DNA of 64,000 bases, from the NCBI GenBank assembly GCA_963717125.1, contig CAVQVG010000007.1, forward strand, positions 558,001 to 622,000, read 5' to 3'. Position numbers and translations under genes: made by a program. This stretch comes from RYN-230 sp963717125 (GTDB lineage Bacteria; Actinomycetota; Actinomycetes; Streptosporangiales; Streptosporangiaceae). The stretch's first letter is position 1. Every line of letters starts with the position of its first letter. The notes below the pieces were generated by a model. That model was given only the letters and a program-made list of their open reading frames with translations, had not been told where the DNA came from and searched no databases. Of this stretch, positions 7,373-16,331 are shown piece by piece.

Positions 7373-8902
7373 CTATGAACTTTCCTGGCCCGGGCTGGCC
7401 GACCGGGCTTTGAACGCGGCCTTGCGCGCGGCCCGGGCCACGCTCGGATCAGGGTGATGATCGCTGAGCGCGGTGAGCAGGTCGGTCACCCCCGGATGCC
7501 GTACCCGCCACAGGCCGGCGACGAGTTCGGCCTGAGCGTCCGGCGGCACGTCGGGTAGCAGTTCCGCGACGACGTCCTGCGGGTCAGCCTCCTCGAGCAG
7601 CCCGGCCCCCAGGTCGACGAGCAGCCAGGCGCGGTCTTCCCGGCCCAGTTCGGCGCTCTCGCCGTGCTCGTGCAGCCACACCGCGGAGTGTGCGCGCAGC
7701 ACCGGGTCGGACAGCGCGGCCCGCACCGCCGGGACCGCGTCCGCGCCGATCCGGTCCAGCACGGCGAACCCGGCGCCGCGCAGCCCGGGGGATCCATGGC
7801 TGGCCGCGGCGATGAGTTCCGCCGCGGCCTGCGCGGCCGTCCGTCCGCCGAGCCAGCTGGCGATCTCGGCCTCGCCATCCTCCACGTCGCAGTTGGCCAG
7901 GGTGGCGAGCAGCGCGGCCGCGTCGCCGCGGGCACCGCCGCCGACCACCGGGACGTGCCACCCCTGTTCGCGAAGCCGCCGGTGTATACCCCACACGCCC
8001 AGCGGCGACAGGGTGACGGTCAGCCCGCCGCCCGTCTCATCCGCGCCGGCCTCGTCGGCCCCGAGCTCCACCACGCCGAGATCGGCCAGTGCCTCCAGGG
8101 CCACCGACAGCGCCGCGCCTTCGTCCTGGGCCGCCCGGGCGTCCTGGGCCGCGCGTGCTTCCTGAGCCGCCCGCGCATCCTGAGGGTCCTGGCTGGGGCG
8201 GATCTCCGGGCCGGGCCTCGTGACCTGAGCCGGGCCGGCCGTGTCCCGCCGGGCCCCCGCGGCGGCCACGTACGCGTCGAACAGGGCGTCCATCCGGACC
8301 GGGCCGCCCACGGTGTACAGGGCGGTGGCCATGCCATCGAGGTCCTCGGCTGCCAGCATGACGGCAAGCGCCGCGTCCCAGGCGCCCAGCACGTCGTCGC
8401 TGGCCGGGCTGGAGAGCACTTCGAGCCGCGACCCGGCCTCGGCGCGGCCATCGGCCAGGATCAGCATCCGCGCGGCCACCGCGACCCGCCAGGCCGCCTC
8501 GAACTCGCCCGGGATCAGCTCCAGGTGGGTGGCGGCGGCGATCGCTTCCGGCTGCTGCAGCCGCCCCGCCTTGGTCACGGCGCGGCCCGGGCCGACCCAC
8601 CTGGCCACGTCGCGGGCGGCGCGCAGCAGCGGGGCCACCCGCGCCGCCGCGGCGAGTTCCTCCCGGGGCGCCAGCCGCACCGTAGGCAGCCGGGGCAGTC
8701 CTCCCCCACCCGACTGGTCCGCGGCGGCCGGACCGGCGCTGCCCTGTTCGGCCGCGCTGCCGACGGCTAGGTCGACCGCGCTCAGTTCGATAGCTGGCTG
8801 GTCCGGCGGACCCGGTCTGTCTCGGTCGCCGGCCGACTCGTCCGAGCTGCCCGCCGGACCCGGCGTACTCCGTGTCCGCGAGTTCCGTCGTGAGGTGGCC
8901 AC
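7373..8902 (-). CDS. Conserved actinobacterial hypothetical protein with HEAT-like C-terminus
   Basis: 509 residues between priA and def. The first 75 residues are disordered (Ser/Gly/Pro-rich). Residues about 80-230 are mostly helical (ELAAAARVAPLLRAARDVAR). A charged linker rich in RAAQDARAAQ repeats follows, then a segment resembling a small winged helix (LSPLGVWGIHRRLREQGW). The last 180 residues read like HEAT repeats (FAVLDRIGADAVPAVRAAL, SVARAARKAAFKAR). No enzyme motif is visible. The start is GTG. I do not recognise a function; position in the priA-def-fmt block suggests a housekeeping role. Confidence 0.75.
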   Translation of the reverse strand: MATSRRNSRTRSTPGPAGSSDESAGDRDRPGPPDQPAIELSAVDLAVGSAAEQGSAGPAAADQSGGGGLPRLPTVRLAPREELAAAARVAPLLRAARDVARWVGPGRAVTKAGRLQQPEAIAAATHLELIPGEFEAAWRVAVAARMLILADGRAEAGSRLEVLSSPASDDVLGAWDAALAVMLAAEDLDGMATALYTVGGPVRMDALFDAYVAAAGARRDTAGPAQVTRPGPEIRPSQDPQDARAAQEARAAQDARAAQDEGAALSVALEALADLGVVELGADEAGADETGGGLTVTLSPLGVWGIHRRLREQGWHVPVVGGGARGDAAALLATLANCDVEDGEAEIASWLGGRTAAQAAAELIAAASHGSPGLRGAGFAVLDRIGADAVPAVRAALSDPVLRAHSAVWLHEHGESAELGREDRAWLLVDLGAGLLEEADPQDVVAELLPDVPPDAQAELVAGLWRVRHPGVTDLLTALSDHHPDPSVARAARKAAFKARSASPGQESS

Positions 8903-8932
8903 TCCAGCACCCTACGGCCTTCCCGGCAGAAG

Positions 8933-11095
8933 TCAGATCAGCTCGGCAGGGTCAAGTTGCACCCGGACCGCTCCTGGCTCCTTCCGCGCGCTGCGCGCGG
9001 CCTGCGCATCATGCAGTGCCCGGGCCAGCGCGAGCCCGGCCGGCCTGGGCACCCGCAGCAGCATCCGGATGCTGTCCGGCGGCACATCGACCGGGCCGAG
9101 CAACTCCGTCGCGGCCGGCAGGATGGCCGCCGACAGCAGCGCCTGGACCGCCTCGTCCGGCCCGGTGAGGGACGCCATCCGCACCGCCGGGGGAAACAGC
9201 AACTCCTCCCGCTCGGCCAGCTCGCGTTCGGCGTGCGTCACCGGATCCCACCGGATCAGCGCCTGGACTGCGGGGATGGCCGAGTCCGCGACCAGCACCA
9301 CCCGCCCGCCGTCGGCGCCCGCCCGGACCAGCGCGGCCGCGTTCAGCCAGCGGCGCAGCGCCTCCTCGGCCGCCCGCAGGCTGGGCCGGCCGAGCAGCAC
9401 CCAGCCGTCGAGCAGCAGCGCAGCCGCGTAGCCGCCGTCCGCCCGCGGTTCCGCCCCGGGCGTGGCGACGACCAGGGCCGGCGTGCCGTCGACGGCCGGG
9501 ATCAGCCCGCTGCCCCCCGAGGTGAGCAGCGGGAACCCGGGAAACGCCCGGCCGAGTTCCTCGGCTGTCCGGCCGGCCCCGGTGACCAGGGCGCGGACGG
9601 CCGCGTACCCGCACCGTGGGCAGCGCCAGCCAGACTCCGGCCGGCCGCACCAGCCGCAGCGCAGCGCGGCGTCCGCCCCGGGCAGCGCGAGCGGCCCGCC
9701 ACACTCGGCGCACCGGGCCCGGTCCCGGCACCGGCCGCATCCCAGCGCGGCCAGGTAACCCCGCCGCGGCACCTGCACCAGTACGGGTCCGAGGGCCAGT
9801 CCGTCCCGGGCGGCGCGCAGCGCCAGGCTGGGCAGCCGCGCGGTCTGCGCGGCCGCGTCCCGGGCCAGCTCCGCGTCGCTGCCAGCCGCGCGGACCTGCG
9901 GGGCTCGGTCCCGGAGCACCGGCCGGGCCGCGGTGATCGGCTGCGCCCAGCCGCTGGCCAGCAGGCTGGTCGCCTCGGCCGTCCGGGTGAAGCCGCCGAT
10001 AAGCGCGGCCGCGCCGGTGCGATGCGCGCGCAGCGCCAGCACCTCGCGGGCATGCGGATAGGGCGCGCGCGGCTCCGCGTGCAGGTCGTCGCCGTCGTCC
10101 CAGAGGACCACCAGGCCAAGATCATGGACTGGCGCGAACATCGCGGCCCGGGTGCCCGCGACAACCCGCGCCGTGCCGCGCCGGATGGCGAGCCAGCGGC
10201 GGTACCGTTCCGCAGGCCCGAGGCCGGCCGACAGCGTGACGTGGCTGTCCGGGCCGAGTAGCCCGGTCAGCGCGGCGTCCACCAGGTCCAGGTCGCGGGC
10301 GTCCGGCAGCACGATCAGGGCGCCCCGCCCGGCCGCCGCCGCCGTGCCCGCCGCCCGGGCGATCTCGTCCGGCCACTGCGGGCCGGGCAGCGCGGACCAG
10401 ACCGCGCGTGGCGCCCGCCCGCTGGCCAGCGCGGCGAGGAACGCGGCGCCCGCGGTGTACCGGGACCACGGCCCCGGCTCCGGCACCACCCCGCCGACCG
10501 CGCCAGCCACCCCCGCCACCGAGTCCGCCAACGCAGCCGAGCCCGCTGACCTGGCCGAGTCCGCCGACCGGGCGGAGCCCGCCGACCGGGCGGAGCCCGC
10601 CGGCGCGGCCCAGTCCGCCGGCCGGGTCTCCGCCGGCCCGGCCGAGTCCGCCTGCTCGGCGCGGGCGTGCCGCGGTGGGATGGCCAGCCGCAGCACGTCG
10701 GCCATGGTGCCCGCGTAGCGGTCGGCGACCTCCCGGGCCAGGGCCAGGATCTCCGGGCTCAGCACCGGCTCCGGCGAGACCACCCGGTCCAGCCGGGCCA
10801 GCCGGCCCGGGTGCTCGCTGACCGCCACCCGCTCCAGCAGGTACCCATCGACGAGCTGCCCAGCGAACCGGACGCGGACCCGGCAGCCCGGCACCGCCTG
10901 GTCGGCCAGCCGCTCCGGCACCAGGTAGTCGAACGGCCGGTCCAGGTGGGCCAGCGGGATGTCCACCGCCACCCGGGCGACCGGCAGCACCGCCGCGTCG
11001 GGCCCAGCGTCCCGCCGCCGCCCCCGGCCCGCCCGGCGGCCCGGCTGACTGCCGTCTGGCCGCGCCGGTGCCCGCTGACTGGTTGCCCCTGCCAC
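8933..11095 (-). CDS. priA: Primosomal protein PriA, actinobacterial helicase-inactive type
   Basis: 720-residue PriA homologue. The N-terminal 3'-DNA-binding domain is recognisable (VARVAVDIPLAHLDRPFDYL, CRVRVRFAGQ). The zinc-binding module has CGRCRDRARCAECGGPL and CGWCGRPESGWRCPRCG. The Walker A loop of helicase motif I is missing, and motif II reads LWDDGDDLH instead of DEEH, as in other actinobacterial PriA proteins annotated as probable replication restart proteins. About residues 150-195 are a low-complexity insert of Ser-Ala-Arg repeats (SARSAGSARSADSARSAGSA). The GTG start fits the family. It follows metK in the same direction, separated by a small membrane-protein gene. Confidence 0.9.
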   Translation of the reverse strand: MAGATSQRAPARPDGSQPGRRAGRGRRRDAGPDAAVLPVARVAVDIPLAHLDRPFDYLVPERLADQAVPGCRVRVRFAGQLVDGYLLERVAVSEHPGRLARLDRVVSPEPVLSPEILALAREVADRYAGTMADVLRLAIPPRHARAEQADSAGPAETRPADWAAPAGSARSAGSARSADSARSAGSAALADSVAGVAGAVGGVVPEPGPWSRYTAGAAFLAALASGRAPRAVWSALPGPQWPDEIARAAGTAAAAGRGALIVLPDARDLDLVDAALTGLLGPDSHVTLSAGLGPAERYRRWLAIRRGTARVVAGTRAAMFAPVHDLGLVVLWDDGDDLHAEPRAPYPHAREVLALRAHRTGAAALIGGFTRTAEATSLLASGWAQPITAARPVLRDRAPQVRAAGSDAELARDAAAQTARLPSLALRAARDGLALGPVLVQVPRRGYLAALGCGRCRDRARCAECGGPLALPGADAALRCGWCGRPESGWRCPRCGYAAVRALVTGAGRTAEELGRAFPGFPLLTSGGSGLIPAVDGTPALVVATPGAEPRADGGYAAALLLDGWVLLGRPSLRAAEEALRRWLNAAALVRAGADGGRVVLVADSAIPAVQALIRWDPVTHAERELAEREELLFPPAVRMASLTGPDEAVQALLSAAILPAATELLGPVDVPPDSIRMLLRVPRPAGLALARALHDAQAARSARKEPGAVRVQLDPAELI

Positions 11096-11216
11096 GGTCC
11101 TGTCCTACCAGACACCCCGGTCGGCCAGGCCCCCCGCCAAGCAGCCGCGCCCATGAGCCACTGACCCCCAGGCCCAGGCCACAGGCGGCGGGCCCGGGGT
11201 GGCGGGGGGATGCTCG

Positions 11217-11357
11217 TTACTGGCGGGTAATCACCGCTACGGTGCCCCGGGCCATGTAGTTGGTCACGTAGATGTGAGTGCCGTCAGGGCTGACCGCTAT
11301 CCCTTCCGGGCGGCAGAGGCCGTGGATGATCATGACCTGAGTGGTAATAGCGGCGGG
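11217..11357 (-). pseudogene. YVTN/NHL beta-propeller repeat remnant
   Basis: Directly after the TAA of the neighbouring membrane-protein gene, and in the same frame, 46 codons read through GIAVSPDGTHIYVTNYMARG and TVAVITRQ to a TAA at 11219-11217. This is one near-perfect blade of a YVTN-type beta-propeller. It has no start codon or signal of its own and no further blades, so it is best read as the end of a deleted propeller gene, or as a lost C-terminal extension of the upstream gene. Confidence 0.55.
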
Positions 11358-12077
11358 TTAGACGGTGCCACAGGCGTCGTCGGCGGCGTCGGTGTCCTTG
11401 TTCAGGGTGAGCAGCACCTGGCGCGGCACTATCCGGCCGGCCCGGATGTCGGTGAGCATGATGTGCAGCCCGCTGGACAACGCGGCCAGCGACCGCGCGG
11501 CGGCTGGGTTCTCGCTGTCCCGTGCGGCCCGGCCGGTCTGCCGCACGGCGGCCGCCACGTCCCGGGTCAGGACGGCCCGGTCGGCCCCGTTGCTGACGTC
11601 GGCGGCGACTCGGTTGTAGGAGGTCAGCGCGTTGTTCTTGTACGCCTCGCAGCCGGGGTCGGCCGCCCGGATCAGGTGCGGCAGCAGGTAGCCGACGGCC
11701 CCGGCCCAGACCAGGGCGAGCCCGATGGCCAGCCAGCAGCGCGCCGGCCTGCGCCGGGCCGGCCCGGCCCGGCGCAGGCCGAGCACGCCCAGGACCAGCG
11801 CAGCCGGGATGGTGACCACGGCCCCGCCCAGGATGCCGCAGATGAGCGCGGCGGTGGCGGCCCAGTTACCGGCCCGGCCGGCCGTGACCGCAACCGGGAC
11901 CGGGACCGCAACCGGGACCGGGACCGGGACCGCGAGCGGGACGGCGGCCGGGACCGGGGCTGGCACTGCCGCCGTCTGGGCTGGCCCGGGCGCGCCCTCC
12001 TCGGGTTCGGCCGGGGACGCAGCCCGCTGCGTGGATGAGGACAACGGCTCACCGGCTCTGGAGTTCGGGCAGGCCAA
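11358..12077 (-). CDS. DUF4190-like membrane protein
   Basis: About 239 residues starting at a TTG; the start is uncertain. The N-terminal 65 residues are Pro/Ala/Val repeats (VPVPVPVAVPVPVAV) encoded by GGGACC/GCAACC hexamer repeats at about 11886-11950. Two transmembrane helices follow (WAATAALICGILGGAVVTIP and CWLAIGLALVWAGAVGYLLP), separated by a short basic loop typical of DUF4190. The C-terminal 110 residues are probably extracytoplasmic and helical (CEAYKNNALTSYNRVAADVS). Function unknown. Confidence 0.7.
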   Translation of the reverse strand: MACPNSRAGEPLSSSTQRAASPAEPEEGAPGPAQTAAVPAPVPAAVPLAVPVPVPVAVPVPVAVTAGRAGNWAATAALICGILGGAVVTIPAALVLGVLGLRRAGPARRRPARCWLAIGLALVWAGAVGYLLPHLIRAADPGCEAYKNNALTSYNRVAADVSNGADRAVLTRDVAAAVRQTGRAARDSENPAAARSLAALSSGLHIMLTDIRAGRIVPRQVLLTLNKDTDAADDACGTV

Positions 12078-12140
12078 ACGCTCGTACTGGGAGATACGGA
12101 GTGTAACGAGCGTAATTTCGGGCCGGGTTACGGGGCCGGG

Positions 12141-13334
12141 TTACAGGCCAGCCGCCTTGCGTAGGCTGTCCGCGCGGTCGGTGCGCTCCCAGGAGAAGTC
12201 CGGCTCCTCCCGGCCGAAGTGCCCGTAGCTCGCGGTCTGCGAATAGATCGGCCGGAGCAGGTCGAGGTCGCGGATAATGGCGGCCGGGCGGAGGTCGAAG
12301 ACCTGGAGCACCGCGTCCTGGATCCGCTCGACCGGGAGCTGCTCGGTGCCGAAGCACTCTACGAACAGGCCGACCGGCTTGGCTTTACCGATGGCGTAGG
12401 CGACCTGCGTCTCGCAGCGTTCGGCGAGGCCCGCGGCGACCACGTTCTTGGCCACCCAGCGCATGGCGTAGGCGGCGCTGCGGTCCACCTTGGACGGGTC
12501 CTTGCCGGAGAACGCGCCGCCGCCGTGCCGCGCCATCCCGCCGTACGTGTCGATGATGATCTTCCGGCCGGTCAGCCCGGCGTCACCCATCGGGCCGCCG
12601 ATCTCGAACCGCCCGGTCGGGTTCACGAGCAGCCGGTACTGGCTGGTGTCGATGTCCAGCTGCTCGACCACCGGGAGCACCACGAGGTCGCGGACGTCGG
12701 GCGCGAGCAGTTCCTTGAGGTCGATGTCCGGGGCGTGCTGCGCGGACACCACGACCGTGTCCAGCCGCACCGCCTTGTTCCCCGCGTACTCGATCGTCAC
12801 CTGGGTCTTGCCGTCCGGGCGCAGGTACGGGACCTCACCGCTGCGCCGCACCTCGGACAGGCGGCGAGCCAGCTTGTGCGCCAGCATGATGGGCAGCGGC
12901 ATCAGCTCCGGGGTTTCCCGGCACGCGTAGCCGAACATCAGGCCCTGGTCACCTGCGCCCTGCATGTCCAGCTCGGAGGAACCCTCGCCCTCCCGGTGCT
13001 CGAACGCCTGCAGCACACCCTGGGCGATGTCCGGTGACTGGGAACCGATCGACACGGACACGCCGCAAGAGGCTCCGTCGTAGCCCTTGGTCGAGGAGTC
13101 GTAGCCGATCTCCAGAATCTTCTCCCGGATGATCCCGGGGATGTCCACGTAGGTGTCGGTCGTCACCTCCCCGGCGACGTGCACCTGGCCCGTGGTGATC
13201 AGGGTCTCCACGGCCACATGGCCGTGTGGATCATCTTTGATGATCGAGTCCAGGATGGCGTCACTGATCTGATCTGCCATCTTGTCCGGATGACCCTCTG
13301 TCACCGACTCAGAGGTAAAAAGACGTCGGGCCAC
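12141..13334 (-). CDS. metK: S-adenosylmethionine synthetase
   Basis: Makes SAM from methionine and ATP; a cytosolic tetramer in its family. The 397 residues show FTSESVTEGHPDKMADQISD at the start, GAGDQGLMFGYA (ATP-binding signature), GGGAFSGKDPSKVDRSAAY (phosphate loop) and SYGHFGREEPDFSWE at the end. The frame continues upstream to 13505, but family alignment and a GGGGAG motif support GTG 13334 (VARRLFTSES). It lies between coaBC and priA as in other actinobacteria. Confidence 0.97.
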   Translation of the reverse strand: MARRLFTSESVTEGHPDKMADQISDAILDSIIKDDPHGHVAVETLITTGQVHVAGEVTTDTYVDIPGIIREKILEIGYDSSTKGYDGASCGVSVSIGSQSPDIAQGVLQAFEHREGEGSSELDMQGAGDQGLMFGYACRETPELMPLPIMLAHKLARRLSEVRRSGEVPYLRPDGKTQVTIEYAGNKAVRLDTVVVSAQHAPDIDLKELLAPDVRDLVVLPVVEQLDIDTSQYRLLVNPTGRFEIGGPMGDAGLTGRKIIIDTYGGMARHGGGAFSGKDPSKVDRSAAYAMRWVAKNVVAAGLAERCETQVAYAIGKAKPVGLFVECFGTEQLPVERIQDAVLQVFDLRPAAIIRDLDLLRPIYSQTASYGHFGREEPDFSWERTDRADSLRKAAGL

Positions 13335-13549
13335 CTGACACTCCCCGTCCTGTGCGCGCGGCTGAACCTGGCCGAAGTTTAGCCCGGTTAGCTTACAACC
13401 GTGACAGGAACACCCCCCGGCCACATGGGGTGCAGCAGCGCAACGGCCGGTGGCCGCCAGCAGAACGTAGCCGGAGAGTAACCGGTTTTCGGCCTGCCCA
13501 GTCATCCGGGACCGGCCGCTGAGCGTCCCAGCTACGGGACCCAGCTGGC

Positions 13550-14806
13550 CTACCGGCTGAGCCGGGCCGCGACCAGGTCCCAGACCACGTCGGCGAGCAC
13601 ATCCTTGGGGCCGCGCGGGATCCGGGTCTGGCTCCCGTCGGCCGCCAGCACGACCGCCTCGTTGTCCTCGGTGCCGAACGCGAGCCCGCCGCCGACCTGG
13701 TTCACCACCAGCAGATCGCAGCCCTTGGCGGCCAGCTTGGCCTGGCCGTTGCGCAGCAGGTCCCCGGTTTCCGCGGCGAACCCGACCAGCACCTGGCCAG
13801 GCCGGGGCCGGCCGGTGGCCAGCCCGCGCAGGATGTCCGGGTTCTCCACCAGCCGCACCGGCTCCGGCGCGGCGCCCGACTTCTTGACCTTGGTCCCGCT
13901 GCGGGTCTGCGGCCGGTAGTCGGCCACCGCGGCCGCCATGACCACCGCGTCCGCGTCCACGGCCGCCGCGGTCACCTCGGCCTGCATCTCGCGGGCCGAG
14001 GTCACCCGGACCACCTTGGCCCCGGCCGGATCGTCCAGCGACACGTTGGCGGACACCAGGGTGACCTGGGCGCCCCGGGCGGCGGCCGTGCGGGCCAGCG
14101 CGTAGCCCTGACGGCCAGACGACCAGTTGCCCAGGAACCGGACCGGGTCGAGTTCCTCCCTGGTCCCGCCCGCGGACACCACCACATGCCGGCCGGTCAG
14201 GTCGGGCCGCAGCCCGGCGCTGCCCCGGGCCAGCACCCGGACCGCGGCCGCGTACAGTTCCGCGGGCTCCGGGAGCCGTCCTGGGCCGCTGTCAGCCCCG
14301 GTGAGCCGCCCGGCCGCGGGATCGAGCACGACGCAGCCCCGGCCGCGCAGCGTGGCCACGTTGGCCTGGGTGGCTGGGTGCTGCCACATCTCGGTGTGCA
14401 TGGCCGGGGCGAACAGCACCGGGCAGCGCGCGGTCAGCAGGACGGCGGTGAGCAGGTCGTCGGCCCGTCCGGTGGCCGCGCGGGCCAGCAGGTCGGCGGT
14501 CGCCGGAGCGACGATGACCAGGTCGGCCTGCTGGCCGAGCCGGACATGCGGAACCTCGGGCACGTCGTCCCAGACGCTGGTGCTGACCGGCTGGCCGGAG
14601 AGCGCGGCCCACGTGGCCGCGCCGACGAAACGCAGCGCGTCGCTGGTGGGTACGACCCGGACCTGATGCCCGGTCTCGGTCAGCCGCCGCAGCAGCTCGC
14701 AGGCCTTGTACGCAGCGATGCCCGCGCCGACGCCCAGGATGATCCGGGCCCCGGACACGGGCAGAACGCTATCGGTGCCGCTGTCGGCGGTCACGGGACT
14801 GGTCAC
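13550..14806 (-). CDS. coaBC: Bifunctional phosphopantothenoylcysteine decarboxylase/phosphopantothenate-cysteine ligase
   Basis: Two consecutive steps of coenzyme A synthesis. The CoaC flavoprotein half (about 1-195) shows IILGVGAGIAAYKACELLRR and CPVLFAPAMHTEMW. The CoaB half begins HVVVSAGGTREELDPVRFLG and continues NWSSGRQGYALARTAAARGA, KKSGAAPEPVRLVENPDILR and LLVVNQVGGGLAFGTEDNEA. 418 residues is the normal length. The GTG start lies 25 bases after the rpoZ stop. Confidence 0.96.
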   Translation of the reverse strand: MTSPVTADSGTDSVLPVSGARIILGVGAGIAAYKACELLRRLTETGHQVRVVPTSDALRFVGAATWAALSGQPVSTSVWDDVPEVPHVRLGQQADLVIVAPATADLLARAATGRADDLLTAVLLTARCPVLFAPAMHTEMWQHPATQANVATLRGRGCVVLDPAAGRLTGADSGPGRLPEPAELYAAAVRVLARGSAGLRPDLTGRHVVVSAGGTREELDPVRFLGNWSSGRQGYALARTAAARGAQVTLVSANVSLDDPAGAKVVRVTSAREMQAEVTAAAVDADAVVMAAAVADYRPQTRSGTKVKKSGAAPEPVRLVENPDILRGLATGRPRPGQVLVGFAAETGDLLRNGQAKLAAKGCDLLVVNQVGGGLAFGTEDNEAVVLAADGSQTRIPRGPKDVLADVVWDLVAARLSR

Positions 14807-14831
14807 TCACCCCAAGCCGCGTCGCCGGAGC

Positions 14832-15101
14832 TCAGCCGGTCGGCTCGGCCGTCTCCGCCGCGGACAGCAGGCCCTGGCGGATCTCCCGCAGGGCGATGGA
14901 CAGCGGCTTCTCCTGGACCCGGGTCTCGACCAGCGGGCCGACGTACTCCAGCAGGCCCTCGCCGAGCTGGGCATAGTACGCGTTGATCTGCCGCGCCCGC
15001 TTGGCCGCCATGATGACCAGGCGGTACTTGCTGTCCACGACCTCGAGGAGGTCGTCAATGGGTGGGTTGGTGATGCCTTCGGCGGCGGGATTCCCGGCCA
15101 C
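14832..15101 (-). CDS. rpoZ: DNA-directed RNA polymerase omega subunit
   Basis: 89-residue omega subunit that stabilises beta-prime in RNA polymerase. The conserved core is PPIDDLLEVVDSKYRLVIMA then AAKRARQINAYYAQL, and the C-terminus has EKPLSIALREI. The start is GTG. The order gmk-rpoZ-coaBC-metK is conserved in actinobacteria and supports the call. Confidence 0.95.
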   Translation of the reverse strand: MAGNPAAEGITNPPIDDLLEVVDSKYRLVIMAAKRARQINAYYAQLGEGLLEYVGPLVETRVQEKPLSIALREIRQGLLSAAETAEPTG

Positions 15102-15131
15102 TCTGTGCCTTCCGTTTGGGAGAAATAATGC

Positions 15132-15749
15132 TCATCGGCCAGCTAGGGCCATGGTCAAGGCTACCAGCTGGCGCCGCACGTCCCCGACAGACGTGTTGAT
15201 CAGCGTCACGTCGAACTCGTGCTCGGCGGCCAGTTCTACCTGGGCCGCCGCCAGCCTGCGCTCGATCACCTCAGGTGCCTCGGTGCCCCGGCCGGTCAGC
15301 CGGCGGACCAGCTCCGGCCAGCTGGGCGGAGCCAGAAAAACCAGCAGGGCGTCCGGCACCGCGGTGCGCACCTGCCGCGCACCGGCAAGATCGATAACCA
15401 GCAAGGCCGGCACCCCGGCGGCTAGTTTCCCGGCCAGCGGGCCGCGAGGCGTGCCATAGCGGTGGCCGGCGAAAGCGGCCCATTCGAGGAGTTCGCCACT
15501 CGCCAGCATCCGGTCGAACTCACCGTCGCTGACAAAGTGGTAGTGCCGGCCGTTGACTTCACCGGGTCTCGGCGCCCGGGTGGTCGCTGATACCGAGAGC
15601 CAGATTTCCGGACATTCCTTGCGAAGCCCGGCCACCACGGTGGTCTTGCCGACCCCGGAAGGGCCGGAAAGGACCGTCAGCCTGGCTGGCACCCCGCCCC
15701 CCCGGACAAGCGCGGTACCGCATGCGCGATCAGCGGACGTAACGGCCAA
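15132..15749 (-). CDS. gmk: Guanylate kinase
   Basis: Phosphorylates GMP to GDP. P-loop LTVLSGPSGVGKTTVVAGLR, GMP-binding LSVSATTRAPRPGEVNGRHY, then HFVSDGEFDRMLASGELLEW and the lid region are intact. The longest frame starts at a TTG at 15749 (205 residues). A GTG at 15692 (VPARLTVLSGPSG) would give 186 residues and is at least as likely. It lies 44 bases downstream of the mIHF gene. Confidence 0.95.
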   Translation of the reverse strand: MAVTSADRACGTALVRGGGVPARLTVLSGPSGVGKTTVVAGLRKECPEIWLSVSATTRAPRPGEVNGRHYHFVSDGEFDRMLASGELLEWAAFAGHRYGTPRGPLAGKLAAGVPALLVIDLAGARQVRTAVPDALLVFLAPPSWPELVRRLTGRGTEAPEVIERRLAAAQVELAAEHEFDVTLINTSVGDVRRQLVALTMALAGR

Positions 15750-15793
15750 CGGCCTTGGTCCCCCGCGCCCGCCCCTGGGGTAGCCAGACTGGG

Positions 15794-16114
15794 TCAGATA
15801 GAACTCCGGAACTCGTTTTCCAGTGCGGCCCGCTGGTTGGCACCAAGACCACGAACGCGGCGCGATTCGGCGATGCCAAGCCGCTCCATGATCTGCCGGG
15901 CACGCACCTTGCCGATCCCAGGGACAGCCTCAAGCAACGCTGAGACTTTCATCTTCCCAAGGACGTCATCGGTCTGGCCCTCCTTGAGGACATCAGACAA
16001 CTTCAGTTCGTTCTTCTTCAGCCGGGCCTTGATCTCAGCCCGTTCCTTGCGTGCCCTTGCGGCCTTCTCAAGGGCGGCTGCACGCTGATCGGGAGTGAGG
16101 GGAGGAAGAGCCAC
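15794..16114 (-). CDS. mihF: Mycobacterial-type integration host factor mIHF
   Basis: 106-residue nucleoid-associated DNA-binding protein unique to actinobacteria and unrelated to IHF of enterobacteria. A basic N-terminal helix (KAARARKERAEIKARLKKNE) precedes a helix-two-turn-helix core with VPGIGKVRARQIMERLGI, the conserved DNA contact region, ending RRVRGLGANQRAALENEF. The ATG start is typical. The 217 bases upstream to pyrF contain a clearly AT-rich stretch (about 16200-16270) that probably holds the promoter of the mihF-gmk-rpoZ group. Confidence 0.93.
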   Translation of the reverse strand: MALPPLTPDQRAAALEKAARARKERAEIKARLKKNELKLSDVLKEGQTDDVLGKMKVSALLEAVPGIGKVRARQIMERLGIAESRRVRGLGANQRAALENEFRSSI

Positions 16115-16331
16115 TCCGGGTCACCTCGGGTTTCAGATTCGAAAACTGCGGACGGGAAGGGAAAGTAGCGAGTTCAGCGCGCCGGGGCAACGCAAACACC
16201 CGTTTGTTACGTCATAAATTGGACGATATTACTCTCCGGAAGGTCCCGAATACTTAACGTAGTCAAACGTGGTGCTCCCATGCCCCTATCATGGGCTCCG
16301 TGCGGTAGTGCTCGAAACATGCCAGTTGCCC

